Positions 10,474 through 21,439 are shown, counted from the first letter of the stretch. The stretch is DNA of 64,000 bases from Tritrichomonas musculus (GCA_039105265.1 JAPFFF010000005.1:1550001-1614000); one strand, 5' to 3'. Notes: generated from the sequence alone by a model not told the origin. Made by a program: numbers and translations.

Positions 10474-11268
10474 TTATTCAAATGATGCTGTTCGTAAGTT
10501 CCGTTCAACAAAAAAAGATGAATCAACAATTCTTCTCCCTTCTGGTGAATCAAAATACGCAGGTGATTTTGAATCGCAAATTTGCTTTACAGTACCCCAA
10601 GAAAACCTTACAATTGATGGAAAGCCAAAAACAGGATCGAAATTATTTTCCAGCCACTCTTTGGTAACTGAGTCACCAGGATATCCGCATCCAAAGTTTC
10701 TATCTGCATTGATATTTGGCTCTTCAAATTGGAAATTTTCAAGTTCTGAATCTCTTCGAACTTTTGCTTGAATTGATGCTGCTCCAACACATTTAAATTT
10801 TGCATCGCCTTTGGCTGCAACGGTAACTTCGATCATGGGATATTGTTTTTGAAGCCAATTCTGATATTTTTCTTCGCTTCCTACTGTATCAACATATAAT
10901 TTTTTGATATCTAATCCTTCGTCGATAGCTTTTTTAACCAAGTTTCGTGCAGTTTCAAAACTTATTGTATTTAAACTTGATGTAGTACGTGAGAGAATAG
11001 TTGCACTAATTTCTGCAGCAGATATTGATCTTGTAATGAATCCAACAGGTAATTTTTTAAGCTCAGAAAGGATTTCAATTCTTTTTTCACTTTCAAGTTG
11101 TTTTGAATCGTTAACACTAGAAGGCCATTCAAAGTCAAGAGGAGCAATTGCAGCACAGTATAGCATGGGACCAAGAACAGGTCCTCTGCCAGCTTCATCA
11201 ATTCCCATTTCTAATGGTATACCTCTTAACTCATCAGGGCATTCGAACTCTATATCATTCCAATGCAT
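10474..11268 (-). CDS. Ribonuclease H2 subunit A (RNase HII family)
   Basis: The 264-residue protein cleaves the RNA strand of RNA:DNA hybrids and removes single ribonucleotides from DNA in the nucleus. Catalytic residues are visible in family order: MGIDEAGRGPVLGP near residue 21 (Asp and Glu), KKLYVDTVG near residue 120 (Asp), and AASIQAKVRRD near residue 163 (Asp). The tail keeps the conserved GCGYPGD and RFSWGT segments. Length suits the catalytic subunit of eukaryotic RNase H2 (about 260-300 residues). The start follows an AT-rich leader with a short ATTTTAAAAT palindrome. Subunits B and C are not in the window. Confidence 0.93.
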   Translation of the reverse strand: MHWNDIEFECPDELRGIPLEMGIDEAGRGPVLGPMLYCAAIAPLDFEWPSSVNDSKQLESEKRIEILSELKKLPVGFITRSISAAEISATILSRTTSSLNTISFETARNLVKKAIDEGLDIKKLYVDTVGSEEKYQNWLQKQYPMIEVTVAAKGDAKFKCVGAASIQAKVRRDSELENFQFEEPNINADRNFGCGYPGDSVTKEWLENNFDPVFGFPSIVRFSWGTVKQICDSKSPAYFDSPEGRRIVDSSFFVERNLRTASFE

Positions 11269-11662
11269 TTTAAAATTTAAATTTTAAAATGCAAAGAGAA
11301 GTTCACTCGGAATAATTCAGCCGTTTAAAATTAGAATTCACTTTTTTGCAATTTTTCGTCAATCTTTGATTAGTTAATTATACATATTAAACAAAATTCT
11401 TTTTTTAAAGCATTTATATTGAGACTTCTATGTATTTCATTGATATAAAAAAAGATTAGATTATAATTAAGTATTTGGAAAAAGATAAGAAAGCATTCTC
11501 AACTAAAATATCAATTTCAAGACTCATAAATAAAGAGATTGTATTAGAAGAAAATAAAAATAATTAAATACAATTATAAAAAATGACACTTTATTTTTAT
11601 TTGTTTTCGTTTAGTTTTCATGATTTCGCAATATTGAACTAGAGTTATCCAAGTATCTTGGC
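11269..11662. other. AT-rich intergenic region
   Basis: Nothing recognised beyond AT-rich leader and trailer sequence for the two flanking minus-strand genes. Confidence 0.5.
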
Positions 11663-12418
11663 TTATTTTAATGCCCTATGATGGTGATGGTGATGACGAG
11701 ATCCTTGATTATAATCATCACCACCTCCATAATTAAATCCAAGCGATGGATTTTGATATGTTGATTTAAATCTCCTTTGGAAATCATCAACTTCGTCATC
11801 ATTCAGATTCTTTGTATCCATCATTTCTGTAACATGGCCATCGCGATCAATTTCTTTTTTCTTAGCAACAGCTTGGTTACCAAGTTTTCTCATTTCAGCC
11901 ATTTCAGTTTTTCCTGTTGAAGAGTCGTACGTCTTTCGTTTTGAATGTTGAATACCGTCTGGTCCATAATAAGATGTTGTTGATGAAGAATAAAAGTAAG
12001 TTTGAGGACCTCCGCCGCTAGAAAAATTATCGCGACTGTTACGTGAATGAGATTGATAATTTGATGATGGAATATCATCATCATCGGGCTCTTCAACTAT
12101 TGGAGTTCTTCTTGAATGATGCCTGGCGGCACTTGATGGTGAAGCTTCTTGTGCTTCTGGAATATCATTCGTATCATCAAAGCGATTCCTTGATCTGGAG
12201 TTTCTGAAATTGGATTGATCATCTAGTGAAGGGTTGGACGGGAAATTATTGTCAAAACCTAATCTCATATTTCCCATATTTCCAAAATCATCAAAACCTC
12301 GGAACATAGAATTCATCATATTATTCATTTGTTGCTCAACTTGAGCAAAATGATCACGGATATCTCTACTGGGGTCTCCAGAGTTCTGGAAGAAAGGATC
12401 ATTGAACCAGCTGTCCAT
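11663..12418 (-). CDS. Myeloid leukemia factor (MLF) family protein
   Basis: The 251-residue protein has the MLF layout: an N-terminal segment with a phenylalanine-rich FxxPFF start and a helix (HFAQVEQQMNNMMNSMF), a disordered Arg/Ser/Asp-rich middle (about 55-125), then the core strand-rich motif TYFYSSSTTSYYGPDGIQ and the helix-strand KTEMAEMRKLGNQAVAKKKE. MLF proteins are nucleo-cytoplasmic adaptors linked to chaperones, stress and transcription. The tail is Gly/Tyr-rich and ends in six consecutive histidines before RALK, a natural metal-binding run that is unusual for the family. The role in this organism is inferred. Confidence 0.8.
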   Translation of the reverse strand: MDSWFNDPFFQNSGDPSRDIRDHFAQVEQQMNNMMNSMFRGFDDFGNMGNMRLGFDNNFPSNPSLDDQSNFRNSRSRNRFDDTNDIPEAQEASPSSAARHHSRRTPIVEEPDDDDIPSSNYQSHSRNSRDNFSSGGGPQTYFYSSSTTSYYGPDGIQHSKRKTYDSSTGKTEMAEMRKLGNQAVAKKKEIDRDGHVTEMMDTKNLNDDEVDDFQRRFKSTYQNPSLGFNYGGGDDYNQGSRHHHHHHRALK

Positions 12419-12747
12419 TTATAAAAATGTCTTATAAAAATTTTGAATAAAATATTTTTACAAAAAATTGAAATAAAATTTATTGATATGTAAACTTTTT
12501 GAAAATACATAATTGCTCGGACAAATACAAAAAAAAATAAACGAAAAAAATTAAAACGAATTGAATTTTGATACAAATAAAAATGATTTTTTGAAAATAG
12601 TACTTTTGACTCGAATATAGGTTTTAGCTAACATTTTTTTTAAAAAAAATATATAAAAATAAGGAATTAGAGAATATCTATTTAAAAATTATATTTAAAC
12701 AAAAAGAACAAAAATTATATGCATGATAATAAGAAATAGTAGAATTT
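12419..12747. other. AT-rich intergenic region
   Basis: No gene or RNA recognised. A minus-strand frame running out of the MLF gene here is AT-driven and unsupported. Confidence 0.5.
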
Positions 12748-13854
12748 TCATTGGTTTAGAGTTTGTGGAATATATTCAGGATGATATTTAATGACTTCAT
12801 TCCACATAAAAGTTTTTAACTCTTGCATTGTTATATCATTTCTTTCAAATTCAAATCCATCCAATGGAAAAGTTACAGGTTCATCAAAAGGATCGTGTAA
12901 TTTAGCCACAAAAGGATGTTCGAGAGCTTGTTCAACTGTTATTCGTTTAGTTGGATCCCATGTTAGCATTTTTGCAACTAAATCTATTGCTTCTGGTGGT
13001 GAATTTTTAAAAATATTACTAAATGGAATTCCTGGTTTTTTAGTGAGCGAATTCATAAAATCACGAGCTTTTGTATTGGTACAATCACGTAAATCATCAT
13101 CTGTTGGAGTGCCAAGAACTTCGTTTATTAACATCAATTGTTCAAGCGTATTTTTCCCCATAAACAATGGCTTTCTCAAAATTAGTTCTGCTAAAATACA
13201 TCCAACACTCCAAACATCAATTGCTGAACCATAATTAGCATAATTTAATAATACTTCGGGAGCGCGATACCAGCGAGTTGCAACATATTCTGACAGAAAC
13301 TCTGTTTTCTCTTGCTGACCTGGAACCCTTGCAAGACCAAAATCACATATTTTTAAATCGCAATCAGAATTAACTAATAAATTACTAGGTTTTAAATCAC
13401 GATGAATAACATTTGCTGAGTGAATATACTTTAATCCGCGTAAAATTTGATAAACAAAATAACGATGATGATCTGAGTTTAGTTGTGGATTATTTCGAAT
13501 TACATGAGTGAGATCAGTCTCCATTAGGTCGATAGCTACAACGAGGGCTTGAAATTTAGAAAAATCGGGGAAAGCTGAAACATCAAGAATATTCGTTATG
13601 TTATCGTGCTTTAAGTGTGAGAGGATTTTTATTTCGCGTAGAATTCGTTTTGAATCTGCTATAGATCTAAATATTTGTTGAATTCTTTTGACTGCAACAG
13701 GTTGTCCAGTATACCTATTTTGTGCAGAAAAGACAACTCCATAGGATCCTTGGCCAATAAGCTTAATAAAAATATAGCGTCCTTGAGTCTCAGCATTTAG
13801 GCTCTCGATATCTATATTCATAACTTGGTGTTGCTCTAATCCGCCTGGGTTCAT
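12748..13854 (-). CDS. MAP kinase (ERK-like) with SEY activation motif
   Basis: The 368-residue protein is a complete CMGC kinase of MAPK size. Visible motifs are GQGSYGVVF (Gly loop), VAVKRI (Lys), HRDLKPSNLL (catalytic loop), CDFGLAR (DFG) and YVATRWYRAPE, the CMGC signature. The activation lip reads TEFLSEYVATRWY, so the usual TEY of ERKs is SEY; Ser can still be phosphorylated by a dual-specificity kinase. A C-terminal acidic patch and the WDPTKRITVEQALEHPF segment are typical MAPK features. It should act in a three-tier signalling cascade; the upstream kinase is not in this window. Confidence 0.9.
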   Translation of the reverse strand: MNPGGLEQHQVMNIDIESLNAETQGRYIFIKLIGQGSYGVVFSAQNRYTGQPVAVKRIQQIFRSIADSKRILREIKILSHLKHDNITNILDVSAFPDFSKFQALVVAIDLMETDLTHVIRNNPQLNSDHHRYFVYQILRGLKYIHSANVIHRDLKPSNLLVNSDCDLKICDFGLARVPGQQEKTEFLSEYVATRWYRAPEVLLNYANYGSAIDVWSVGCILAELILRKPLFMGKNTLEQLMLINEVLGTPTDDDLRDCTNTKARDFMNSLTKKPGIPFSNIFKNSPPEAIDLVAKMLTWDPTKRITVEQALEHPFVAKLHDPFDEPVTFPLDGFEFERNDITMQELKTFMWNEVIKYHPEYIPQTLNQ

Positions 13855-14147
13855 TTGGTGTTCGATTTTCTATCTTCTTTTTTCAAAAATAAATTTAATC
13901 GTAAAATTCACAAAATTTTCATTTTTACCTTCAATTTTTGAAAGAATGCTAGAATATTCGAAGTTGAATCATTTTGTTTTTAATTTGATTAGAATTTCAG
14001 AATATAAATTATTTTAATTGGTAAACATCAATTCATTATCTTTCAAACCTGCTTTTGAATATTTTGTGAATAACGATTAAAAAATATTTAAAATTTAATA
14101 ACTTAAATAAAAAAATTCACCTAAAATTTACCATAAACAAATCAAAT

Positions 14148-15230
14148 ATGTCTACAAAAGTAATCGAAGAACTTCTTCAGAATGAAGACTTTAATAAAAG
14201 AATTGATGCAGTTAAACAATTTCGTAATGTTTCAAATGAACAAGAAAGAAAACAATTATTCCTTAAAGTTATTGAAGATTTCAATCACGAAGTTCGTGCT
14301 GCTGCTGCTAATGAAATCGAGCTTTGTCCATCTATTTATACCAAATTCTTATCTGATCCAGACCCCCAAGTAAGAATAGCAATCATTGAGCATTCAATTG
14401 AAATACGTAAAACTCAAAGCGATATTTTGACAAACCTACAGAATGTAGTTAACGATTCAGTTCCAGATGTTCGCTGTGCTTTTGCAAAAGTGCTTCATAA
14501 GCATGCTGAATTTACAAATTCCAAAGGAGAAATTGATAAAACGGTTTTAGCCTCAACAATAATTCAAAATATAGATCGCTTACTTTCAGATCGAAATGAT
14601 GATGTTCGAATTGCAGCATCACAAAATATTAAATTCCTTACCATTCAATTTGGATTTGATTTCGTTTTCGAACAATTGCACAATTCTTTGCATCATATGC
14701 TCACAGATACACAGTGGAGGGTTAGAATCAATGCTGTTGAACTTTTATTTGGCCTTTCACTTGTTTGTCCAGTTGAATTCTTTAATGATAATCTATTCCC
14801 ATTTTTCCGTCAATTCCTAAGAGATCCATGTTCAAAAATTCGACAATTTACATTATCTGCGTTACCTAATTTAGCTTCGCATTTTGATGAAGAATGGCTA
14901 AAAACCACCTTAATCGAAGAATTACAAACGCTTGCGCAATCAGACAATTTCTTACACAGAGAAACATATTTATACTCAATATCGGTACTCGCTGGCTTCT
15001 TTCCAGTTCAGTATCAATCAAATTATGTATTCCAACCAATGATCAGAATGCTGAAAGATCAGGTACAGAATGTAGTTTTACTTGCAATTGAGCTTTTATC
15101 AAAGCATAAAGACTCGATACATCCATTCAGAAGGCAATATGAGCTAAAGCCAATACTAGAAGAGCTTGCTGAAAATTCTCCGCCAACGACAAAAGCAAGA
15201 GCAGCCAAGCTTATTGAGAATTTGCAATAA
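14148..15230 (+). CDS. HEAT-repeat protein, PP2A scaffold (PR65/A)-like
   Basis: The 360-residue protein is built of about nine HEAT repeats with the hallmark Asp-Val-Arg turn (PDVRCAFAKV, DDVRIAASQN, WRVRINAVELL, SKIRQFTLSALPNLA, QNVVLLAIELLS). This is the pattern of the PP2A regulatory A subunit, which holds the catalytic subunit and the B subunits together. The usual A subunit has about 590 residues and 15 repeats, so this is a short relative or a different HEAT adaptor (PP4R-like). It starts MSTKVIEELLQ with no signal peptide and is divergent from the MAP kinase gene on its left, sharing a 293-base promoter region. Confidence 0.75.
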   Translation: MSTKVIEELLQNEDFNKRIDAVKQFRNVSNEQERKQLFLKVIEDFNHEVRAAAANEIELCPSIYTKFLSDPDPQVRIAIIEHSIEIRKTQSDILTNLQNVVNDSVPDVRCAFAKVLHKHAEFTNSKGEIDKTVLASTIIQNIDRLLSDRNDDVRIAASQNIKFLTIQFGFDFVFEQLHNSLHHMLTDTQWRVRINAVELLFGLSLVCPVEFFNDNLFPFFRQFLRDPCSKIRQFTLSALPNLASHFDEEWLKTTLIEELQTLAQSDNFLHRETYLYSISVLAGFFPVQYQSNYVFQPMIRMLKDQVQNVVLLAIELLSKHKDSIHPFRRQYELKPILEELAENSPPTTKARAAKLIENLQ

Positions 15231-16227
15231 TTTTGGCAAATAATCAAATTACTGTTTATCGAATGAATATTTTTTTGTTTAGTGTTTTTTTTTAATGATA
15301 ATTTTAAAAAATGATAACTTTTGATCAATTTTTATTAAGGTTTGTTGCTAAAATGTCATAATTTTTTTTATGAAAGATATGATAATTATATATATTGATA
15401 AGTTTCATTGAATTTTTGTTATTGAGTTTTCACAAACTTTCCATATGTTTGATATATAAAATATTAACCATTTTCTAATTGTAAAAAAAATGTTTTGTCA
15501 TAAAGAGTGACCGTTTACTTAGATAATCAAGAAATGGATTCAAAATATGTGTTCCAAGCAAGTAAGTTACAATTGAAAAATTGGGATATTGATATTTGAT
15601 TGGTTACTATATCAATATTCTAATTTTATTCCCAAGTGATGAAAATATTATTCTTCAATTTAAAATTTTGATTGCAATCTATTTATTATTCCGCGTTTGC
15701 TTTCTCAACATTACAACAATGCATTTTGAATTTTTGCAAATTCAATAATCTCTTCGAAACTATTTTTTTTTTAAATCTAATTTCATAATGAAATCGAACA
15801 CCTCAAATATTCACTTTCAATAATTTTCTTCAGAAGCAGTAATATATAGTGTTATTTTTAGAAATGCCATTTTTACATTTACGATATTAATCTTTTCATT
15901 TTTTTCTATACTAACAACACAAATCTCAATTATTTTTTGGTAAAACTCAATGATCTAAAAATCTTGATGTTTATTCTGTTATTTGTAAGTATAATTTAAC
16001 GAATTGTTATAAGATTTATTTTTTCAATATATAAAGTTATTTATTTATTCGATGAATGTTTTATTGGCAGACATTAGTAACTACACTTTCCATTGATTCT
16101 CAATTAATTACTAAAAAAAAAAAAAAAAAAAATAACGGTCGTTCTTAATGTCAAAAAAAAATTTCTTGTCATGAACAGGAAGATATATTAAATATAAGCC
16201 AAGTTAATACTAAATTTTATTTTTCCA

Positions 16228-16319
16228 GGAAGAGATCGAAATTGTAGGTGACTGTTAAAGCCAATATTGGCCTTGTAGAGGGTACCAAAGAAACTACAAC
16301 TCTAGATCAATTTTTTTTT
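16228..16319 (+). ncRNA. Candidate structured ncRNA ending in a T-tract
   Basis: This ~90-base segment is clearly richer in G and C than its surroundings. GATC..TTGTAG at 16234-16247 can pair with CTACAA..GATC at 16294-16308 to close a stem. Inside, GCCAATATTGGC is a perfect 12-base palindrome. A run of nine T follows at 16311-16319, as expected of an RNA polymerase III terminator. It is not a tRNA (no T-loop motif) and shows no clear C/D or U-snRNA signature. It could be an unidentified small nuclear or regulatory RNA. The strand was chosen from the T-tract. Confidence 0.4.
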
Positions 16320-16370
16320 GGAATATTTACTATTATATTTTCATTGAAATGCTTTCTTCTTGTTTAGATA

Positions 16371-16449
16371 TAAACTTAAACTCAAAAGTCGGACGGTAGT
16401 TGAGGTCAAATAAAGGTTAAATACAGTCCAGCTTTTGAGTTTAAGTTTA
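16371..16449. repeat. 18-bp perfect inverted repeat (stem-loop)
   Basis: TAAACTTAAACTCAAAAG at 16371-16388 is the exact reverse complement of 16432-16449. The pairing can continue inward with GGAC against GTCC, leaving a G-rich loop of roughly 27 bases. It lies about 50 bases downstream of the candidate ncRNA and about 70 bases beyond the 3' end of the next minus-strand gene, so it could be part of either transcript or a small mobile relic. Confidence 0.5.
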
Positions 16450-16520
16450 CTTTTCAGAAATCATCTTTTGAAAAAAAAAGAAAGAAAGAAAAAGATGTTA
16501 AATTAATTTCTTTTATTTCA

Positions 16521-19500
16521 TTATTTTTCATTCGATTTTAATGTGTTTAACACGGTTTTAGGTAAATCAATCCAATCATTATCGTTTGGCGAAGTGCGTT
16601 TGGTTTTGAGAAGATTCAAGCATAATGTTGTAAAATGTTGACAATTATTTAACGCCCAACTATAATGATTTGCATTCCATTTATCGCCTGATTTAATTTC
16701 ATCAATAAGATTATATAAAGTTATATTTGATTGGACTGTAAGTTTTATAGTTTTTGATGCATCAAACATATCCTTAAATTCACTCAAAGTCATTGAATAT
16801 GCTCTAGCACCATCTTTTGAAATGAAAGTTGGATCTCTACCATTTGAATGATAATTTCCATAGGTCAAAATTGTTCCTAATGTTTCATTTGTTGCATCGG
16901 AAGGACCAACCCAAATACCTGTATGAAGGAAATTTGGGGAAGGTATCAAATGTCCTAAAGCTTTTCGAGCATTTTTCATTAATTTATAGCTAAACTTTAA
17001 GTCATCAAATACTGTAGAAACCCCCAAATATGCAGATTTGATGTCGAAATTGCTCATTGGATCTGCACAAACATCATCATCATAATCTGGATCACGAACT
17101 TCAGTTGTGCCTGAGCATGCTTTCTTTTTAGATTTAATTTCACACTTCACATGTTTTAATGTATAATGTCCTTGTGGAATACCAATCATTGGAATACTAT
17201 TTTTATTAATGTTATTTTTAAGCATATCTTCTTTGAAGAATTCATTCTTTACTTGAATGTTTCCTTCGTTATCAAAAACTAATTCTTTGTCTTCAATTGC
17301 TTTTTGTATAGATTTTCCTTGAATATCAATTCCAATTTCATTTAGAGTTTTTCGAACATCAGAATCATGCTCCTTTGCAATAATATTAGGATTAAATGGG
17401 ATCGATTCTAAATTATTTGATGGCAATCCATCAGCAAGCATGAAAATATGCGTATAGCCTTTCCATGATCTATGTGCAATTTTGATATTTATGTTTTGCT
17501 GTTCTAAATTGACAGCAACTTTTTTAATTGTTCCTTTCCAAGGTTTTGTTAAATAAATTTTGTCTTCTCTACCTGGAATAATCTGTCGACGGCAATTGAT
17601 ATTAAATCTAGACTGTGCTAATTTATCATTTTTATCATCTTCAACATTGTATATTTCTTCAATTCCTGGATAAACTTCTGGTATTTTTGCATCTGCAAGA
17701 ATGCTCTTTGAATTTACATCAAATCCATCATTTTTATTGGAATTAAATTCAAGTAATACTGTACCATCATTACTTATATCATTTTGAATATTCCTGCCTT
17801 CCTCCTTCTGAATGGAATATTCAAAATGTATTTATTTGTATCAGTTTCAAAGACAGATTTGCCATATTCAAGTTTAATTGAATAGCAACTATCTTTTTCA
17901 TCGATGCAATGTGATGATGTCAAAAGAGGAATTGAACCAGGAAGTTTAATAAAAGCATAGACATTATTATTTTTTTTCATATCATATTCTGGATCAACAA
18001 AATGAAATCTTAGTATTCCGTATATTTCATTTGCCTGCATTATGAAAACACAAGGGGTTTCTTTTCCTTCATAAAATTTTGGTTTGTAATCACTGTCGTG
18101 AGGTTCAAATATTCGTGTTACTACCCCTTTTAATGAGTCTTTCTCGCTTTCATTTACTTCAATATTATTAAGGTTGACGATATATTCAACATCATCCACA
18201 GTTGAATTAGCTTTAAAAGTTATTTTATAGGATCCTAATTCTTTGGTAAATTGGGAATTGTGTGTTGCTTCTTTTTTGGTTATATTTATAAACCCAATGC
18301 TTTCTCTGTTTTGGGTCGTTAATTGGAAATAACCAACAAAATCAGAATCATAATAATCTGGATTTATTTTAACCAAATAAGGCTTTTCAATGAAAACTGA
18401 ACTCATTGATTGATTATTTTCTGCAAGTAAATATCCATTAACACCTTTTAAATATAGCGTATCTTCATATTTCCTACTGAAATACAAATTAAATGGTTCT
18501 TTTCCTTGAACTTCTATTACTTCAAGCTTTGCCCAATTAAAAATGATTTCATCTACATCATTATTAATTTCATCATGGATTACATATTTGAATGGATCAT
18601 TAAAATATCCATCTTTTTTGTTGTGAAGAATCAATCCAATAGGTTGTGATTTCACTGTTCCTGAAATAAATTTGGATCTAAAGTTTTTAATGTCGCCAGA
18701 ATTAGCAAAAATTACTTGATTTCCCATATCAATTGCATTGGAATTTTGAGAAATTATATCAAAACTTAAAGCTTTTGTTGTAGCCGAAACTCGGTCAAAT
18801 GGATAATCAAAAGTAATATCATCCTCATCAATAACATCTTTTTCTAGAGGTATAATACTAATATTATCAAAATTGTTATATTCAGGAACGTATACAAAAT
18901 CTCTGTAATGATATACTTTATCATCATCAGAGAAATATACAGTTGCAGGTCCCAAATAGAATGGTTTTTCATTAGTGCTAGTTTGGCCGACAAAAAAGAT
19001 AGGTTCATATTTTTCAAGCATTGACATGCTTTTATTTATAAGCTTTGGATTTTCAATGTAAATAACGGTACGATTTCTTTCTACTTGAATGTAATCTTTT
19101 TCTAATTCTTTTGATGATGCACCATCAAAGAAGCAGCCAGAATGTAATACTTTTTCATAAATGCGATGAGAAATTGGTTTAGTAAACTTAAGTAATTGAA
19201 GATTTGCAATTTTTAAAGAGCCTGAAAAAACGCATGTTGAATTCACAAAAGGTGTGAATGTACCATACAATCCTGGATAAGTGCATTGTTCTTTATCAAT
19301 TCCTAAATTTACATCTATTCCCAATTCTGGTCCAACTTCTGCGCCAAAATTAATACTTGATCCAACAGAAAGATCTATTTTTATTGCAGGCCATATTGAA
19401 AAAGTTGCTTTAAAATCTGCTTTTATATAATTTTCTTCAATGTTGTTTCCTTTTTCTTCAGAATCTGTTGAAATTGTACCAACTTTTATTTCTTTACGGA

Positions 19501-20448
19501 AATCAGGCGAAATACCATGCTTTGTAGAAATTGTGTAGCCTTTGTGAATATCAATTGAAACAAGTCGTGAAATATCAATTTCATGTGGAATATCAAAACT
19601 AAGGTCACTTATTGCTAATGTTGTCGTGAAGCTTCTTTTAAGGATACTGGTATTGATAAGATTGTTACTGAACCTTCACCAAATACTATTGGATCGATTT
19701 TAAATTCTTTTCTAGGTAATGTATAATGAATTTGATCAATATGAAAACCTGCTCCTGCTAATACTTTTAATGACCCATCAAATTTGGCTTGAAGTGAAGC
19801 ACCTCTTTTTTCGATAATTGCCGAAGCTTCACCATTAGCTTTTGCTCCAACATAAATTTTAATTTTTTCTCTAATACTTTGATTTGTGATTACATCGCTT
19901 AAATCTATTTCTTTGGGTTTGTTATTAGCTTGGTCCCATGATTTATTAAAAGATGCCCAACAACGCGCACCAAAACTTTTCCCAAGTTCGGCTTTGCAAT
20001 CATACGATAAAGGGGATAATTTCATGTCAAAATTATAGAAAGCTGCTAAAGGATCTATGTCAGTGATATTGAAGATTGCAACTTCACCATCATCAGCAAA
20101 TTTTTCTGTAAGTGAAACGGAAACATTTCCTAATCCAAAGAAAACAGATTTTTTGTTCAAAATTGATCGTCCATTTTCTGTTTCTCTATCTGCAATAAGA
20201 GCAATATGTTCTTTTGTTTTTGAAATGGCAAATCCTTTAAGTTCTTTATTTGTTATTCCGAATATTGGATGCAAAACGCTTCCAACAAAAGAATCAGTGA
20301 TAAAAGGTTTTCCTGGTAAAATAATGGGTTCAGGCTCTTCATGTGATAAAAGTTTTAATTGGGATGATTTGAGAGCTTTTCGTCGAAGTTGTTGAAATTC
20401 TTTTGGTATGTAATCAAGATACAATAAACCTAGAATTAGTAAAATCAT
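16521..20448 (-). CDS. Large secreted protein with C-terminal LRAT/NlpC-like domain, frame interrupted twice
   Basis: Three long frames (20448-19615, 19620-17774 and 17810-16521) read as one protein of about 1,310 residues; coding changes frame near 19613-19625 and near 17795-17815. I prefer the Met at 20448: TCATTTTCAG, a good initiator, lies just before it, and the protein then starts with the signal-peptide-like MILLILGLLYLDYI. The long middle is beta-rich without a known motif. The last ~180 residues hold HTGIWVGPSD and WALNNCQHFTTLCLNLL, the His and Cys of the permuted papain fold (LRAT, NlpC/P60-like), a fold used by acyltransferases and peptidases. The breaks are not in long homopolymers, so this may be a recent pseudogene or an assembly fault. 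Substrate unknown. Confidence 0.65.
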
Positions 20449-20466
20449 ATCTGAAAATGAAGTCAA

Positions 20467-21163
20467 AGAATTCTTTAAATTGTATTCAAAATTTGTAAAA
20501 GACTAAATTATCTTAATAATATTTTTTTTGCTAAGATTAGAACCTATTTCTATAATTATATTATTACTCATATAAAAATAATTCAATGATTTGAAAATTA
20601 AAGGTTTTTTTCAAAAAGGATTCTTAACCCAACTGAAAAAGATATAAATTGATTGATTATTGAAAAAAGTGACAATAGTAAAAAAACAAAAAAAAGATAA
20701 AATTAAAGTTTTTGGTTTGGTTTGATTTGATTTTTTGGTTTTGTTTTATCTTTGGTCATGAATCGTGTTTGATTCAAATTTGAATTAAAACGATAAATTA
20801 AGAACATAATCAAATTATTATTCAAATAAATATAGGCCAGCTCCAAAAAATAGTTTAAAATTGTAATTATTATGTTATTAAACAGGGGATAAAAACATTT
20901 CATTATGATTTAAATATTAAACTGTTTTATGATTTCAACTACAACAAATATGAAGAGAATAATAATAACTTTAATAAAAAATTACAAATGATAGAAGTTT
21001 TAGTTTTTTTAATTATTTGTTAATATCAAGAAAATCAAAAGCATTATTCGAATTTCCAAATTTTGGATTCCTTTTTAAATATATAACTTTTTTTTACAAT
21101 CATATATATATATATATATATATAGAAAAGAATTAAACAAAGTAGTTTTAGTATAAGTTATTA
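20467..21163. other. AT-rich intergenic region
   Basis: No gene recognised. It contains a (TTTGG)-rich stretch near 20711-20750 and an (AT)n microsatellite at about 21104-21123. The minus-strand frame at 20703-20903 is low-complexity. Confidence 0.5.
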
Positions 21164-21439
21164 TTATTTAACCTCATCGATAAACCAAGTCCATTTTGGC
21201 CATGTTTTTTTGGCCAAAATATGAATTTGTTTATTATTAGCCCTAGCATCTCTCATCAATGAAATAACATGATCTACACCTTGAGGATAATGATCTCCAC
21301 CAGAGTATCTTTGGCCAACTTTTCCTATTTCAGTGTCAATGTTACTTCCACCAACCCACCATTCTTCATCGCAAGTAATATACTTTCCTGCAATATTTAC
21401 AGTTAGATTCACAATACCTGAAATTATTGCTCCTTGCAT
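21164..21439 (-). CDS. Small protein of an unnamed family (WPKWTW motif), copy 1
   Basis: A 91-residue protein without signal peptide after its short hydrophobic start (MQGAIISGIVNLTVNIAG). It shares a core with the divergent frame at 21683-21901: (E/Q)EW(W/Y), an Ile-rich helix with EIG, SG(G/D)xxPQGV, a helix, and a closing (W/F)PKWTW. The two copies stand head to head with about 240 bases between start codons. Conservation of the core between the diverged copies is good evidence that both are real genes. Function unknown; the size and paired aromatic motif suggest a small binding domain. Confidence 0.65.
   Translation of the reverse strand: MQGAIISGIVNLTVNIAGKYITCDEEWWVGGSNIDTEIGKVGQRYSGGDHYPQGVDHVISLMRDARANNKQIHILAKKTWPKWTWFIDEVK

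Larger units (their letters stand above)
15231..16520. other. Intergenic region with a candidate ncRNA and a stem-loop
   Basis: No protein gene is supported. The first kilobase is plain AT-rich sequence with a poly-A run at 16113-16132. Two structured segments stand out: a candidate RNA at 16228-16319 and an 18-bp perfect inverted repeat at 16371-16449, both annotated separately. Confidence 0.5.

Noticed and set aside
15231-16520. tRNA or snRNA gene in the gap
   Set aside because: No T-loop GTTCGANTC, no cloverleaf, and no U1, U2, U4, U5 or U6 signature was found; only an unassigned structured segment remains.
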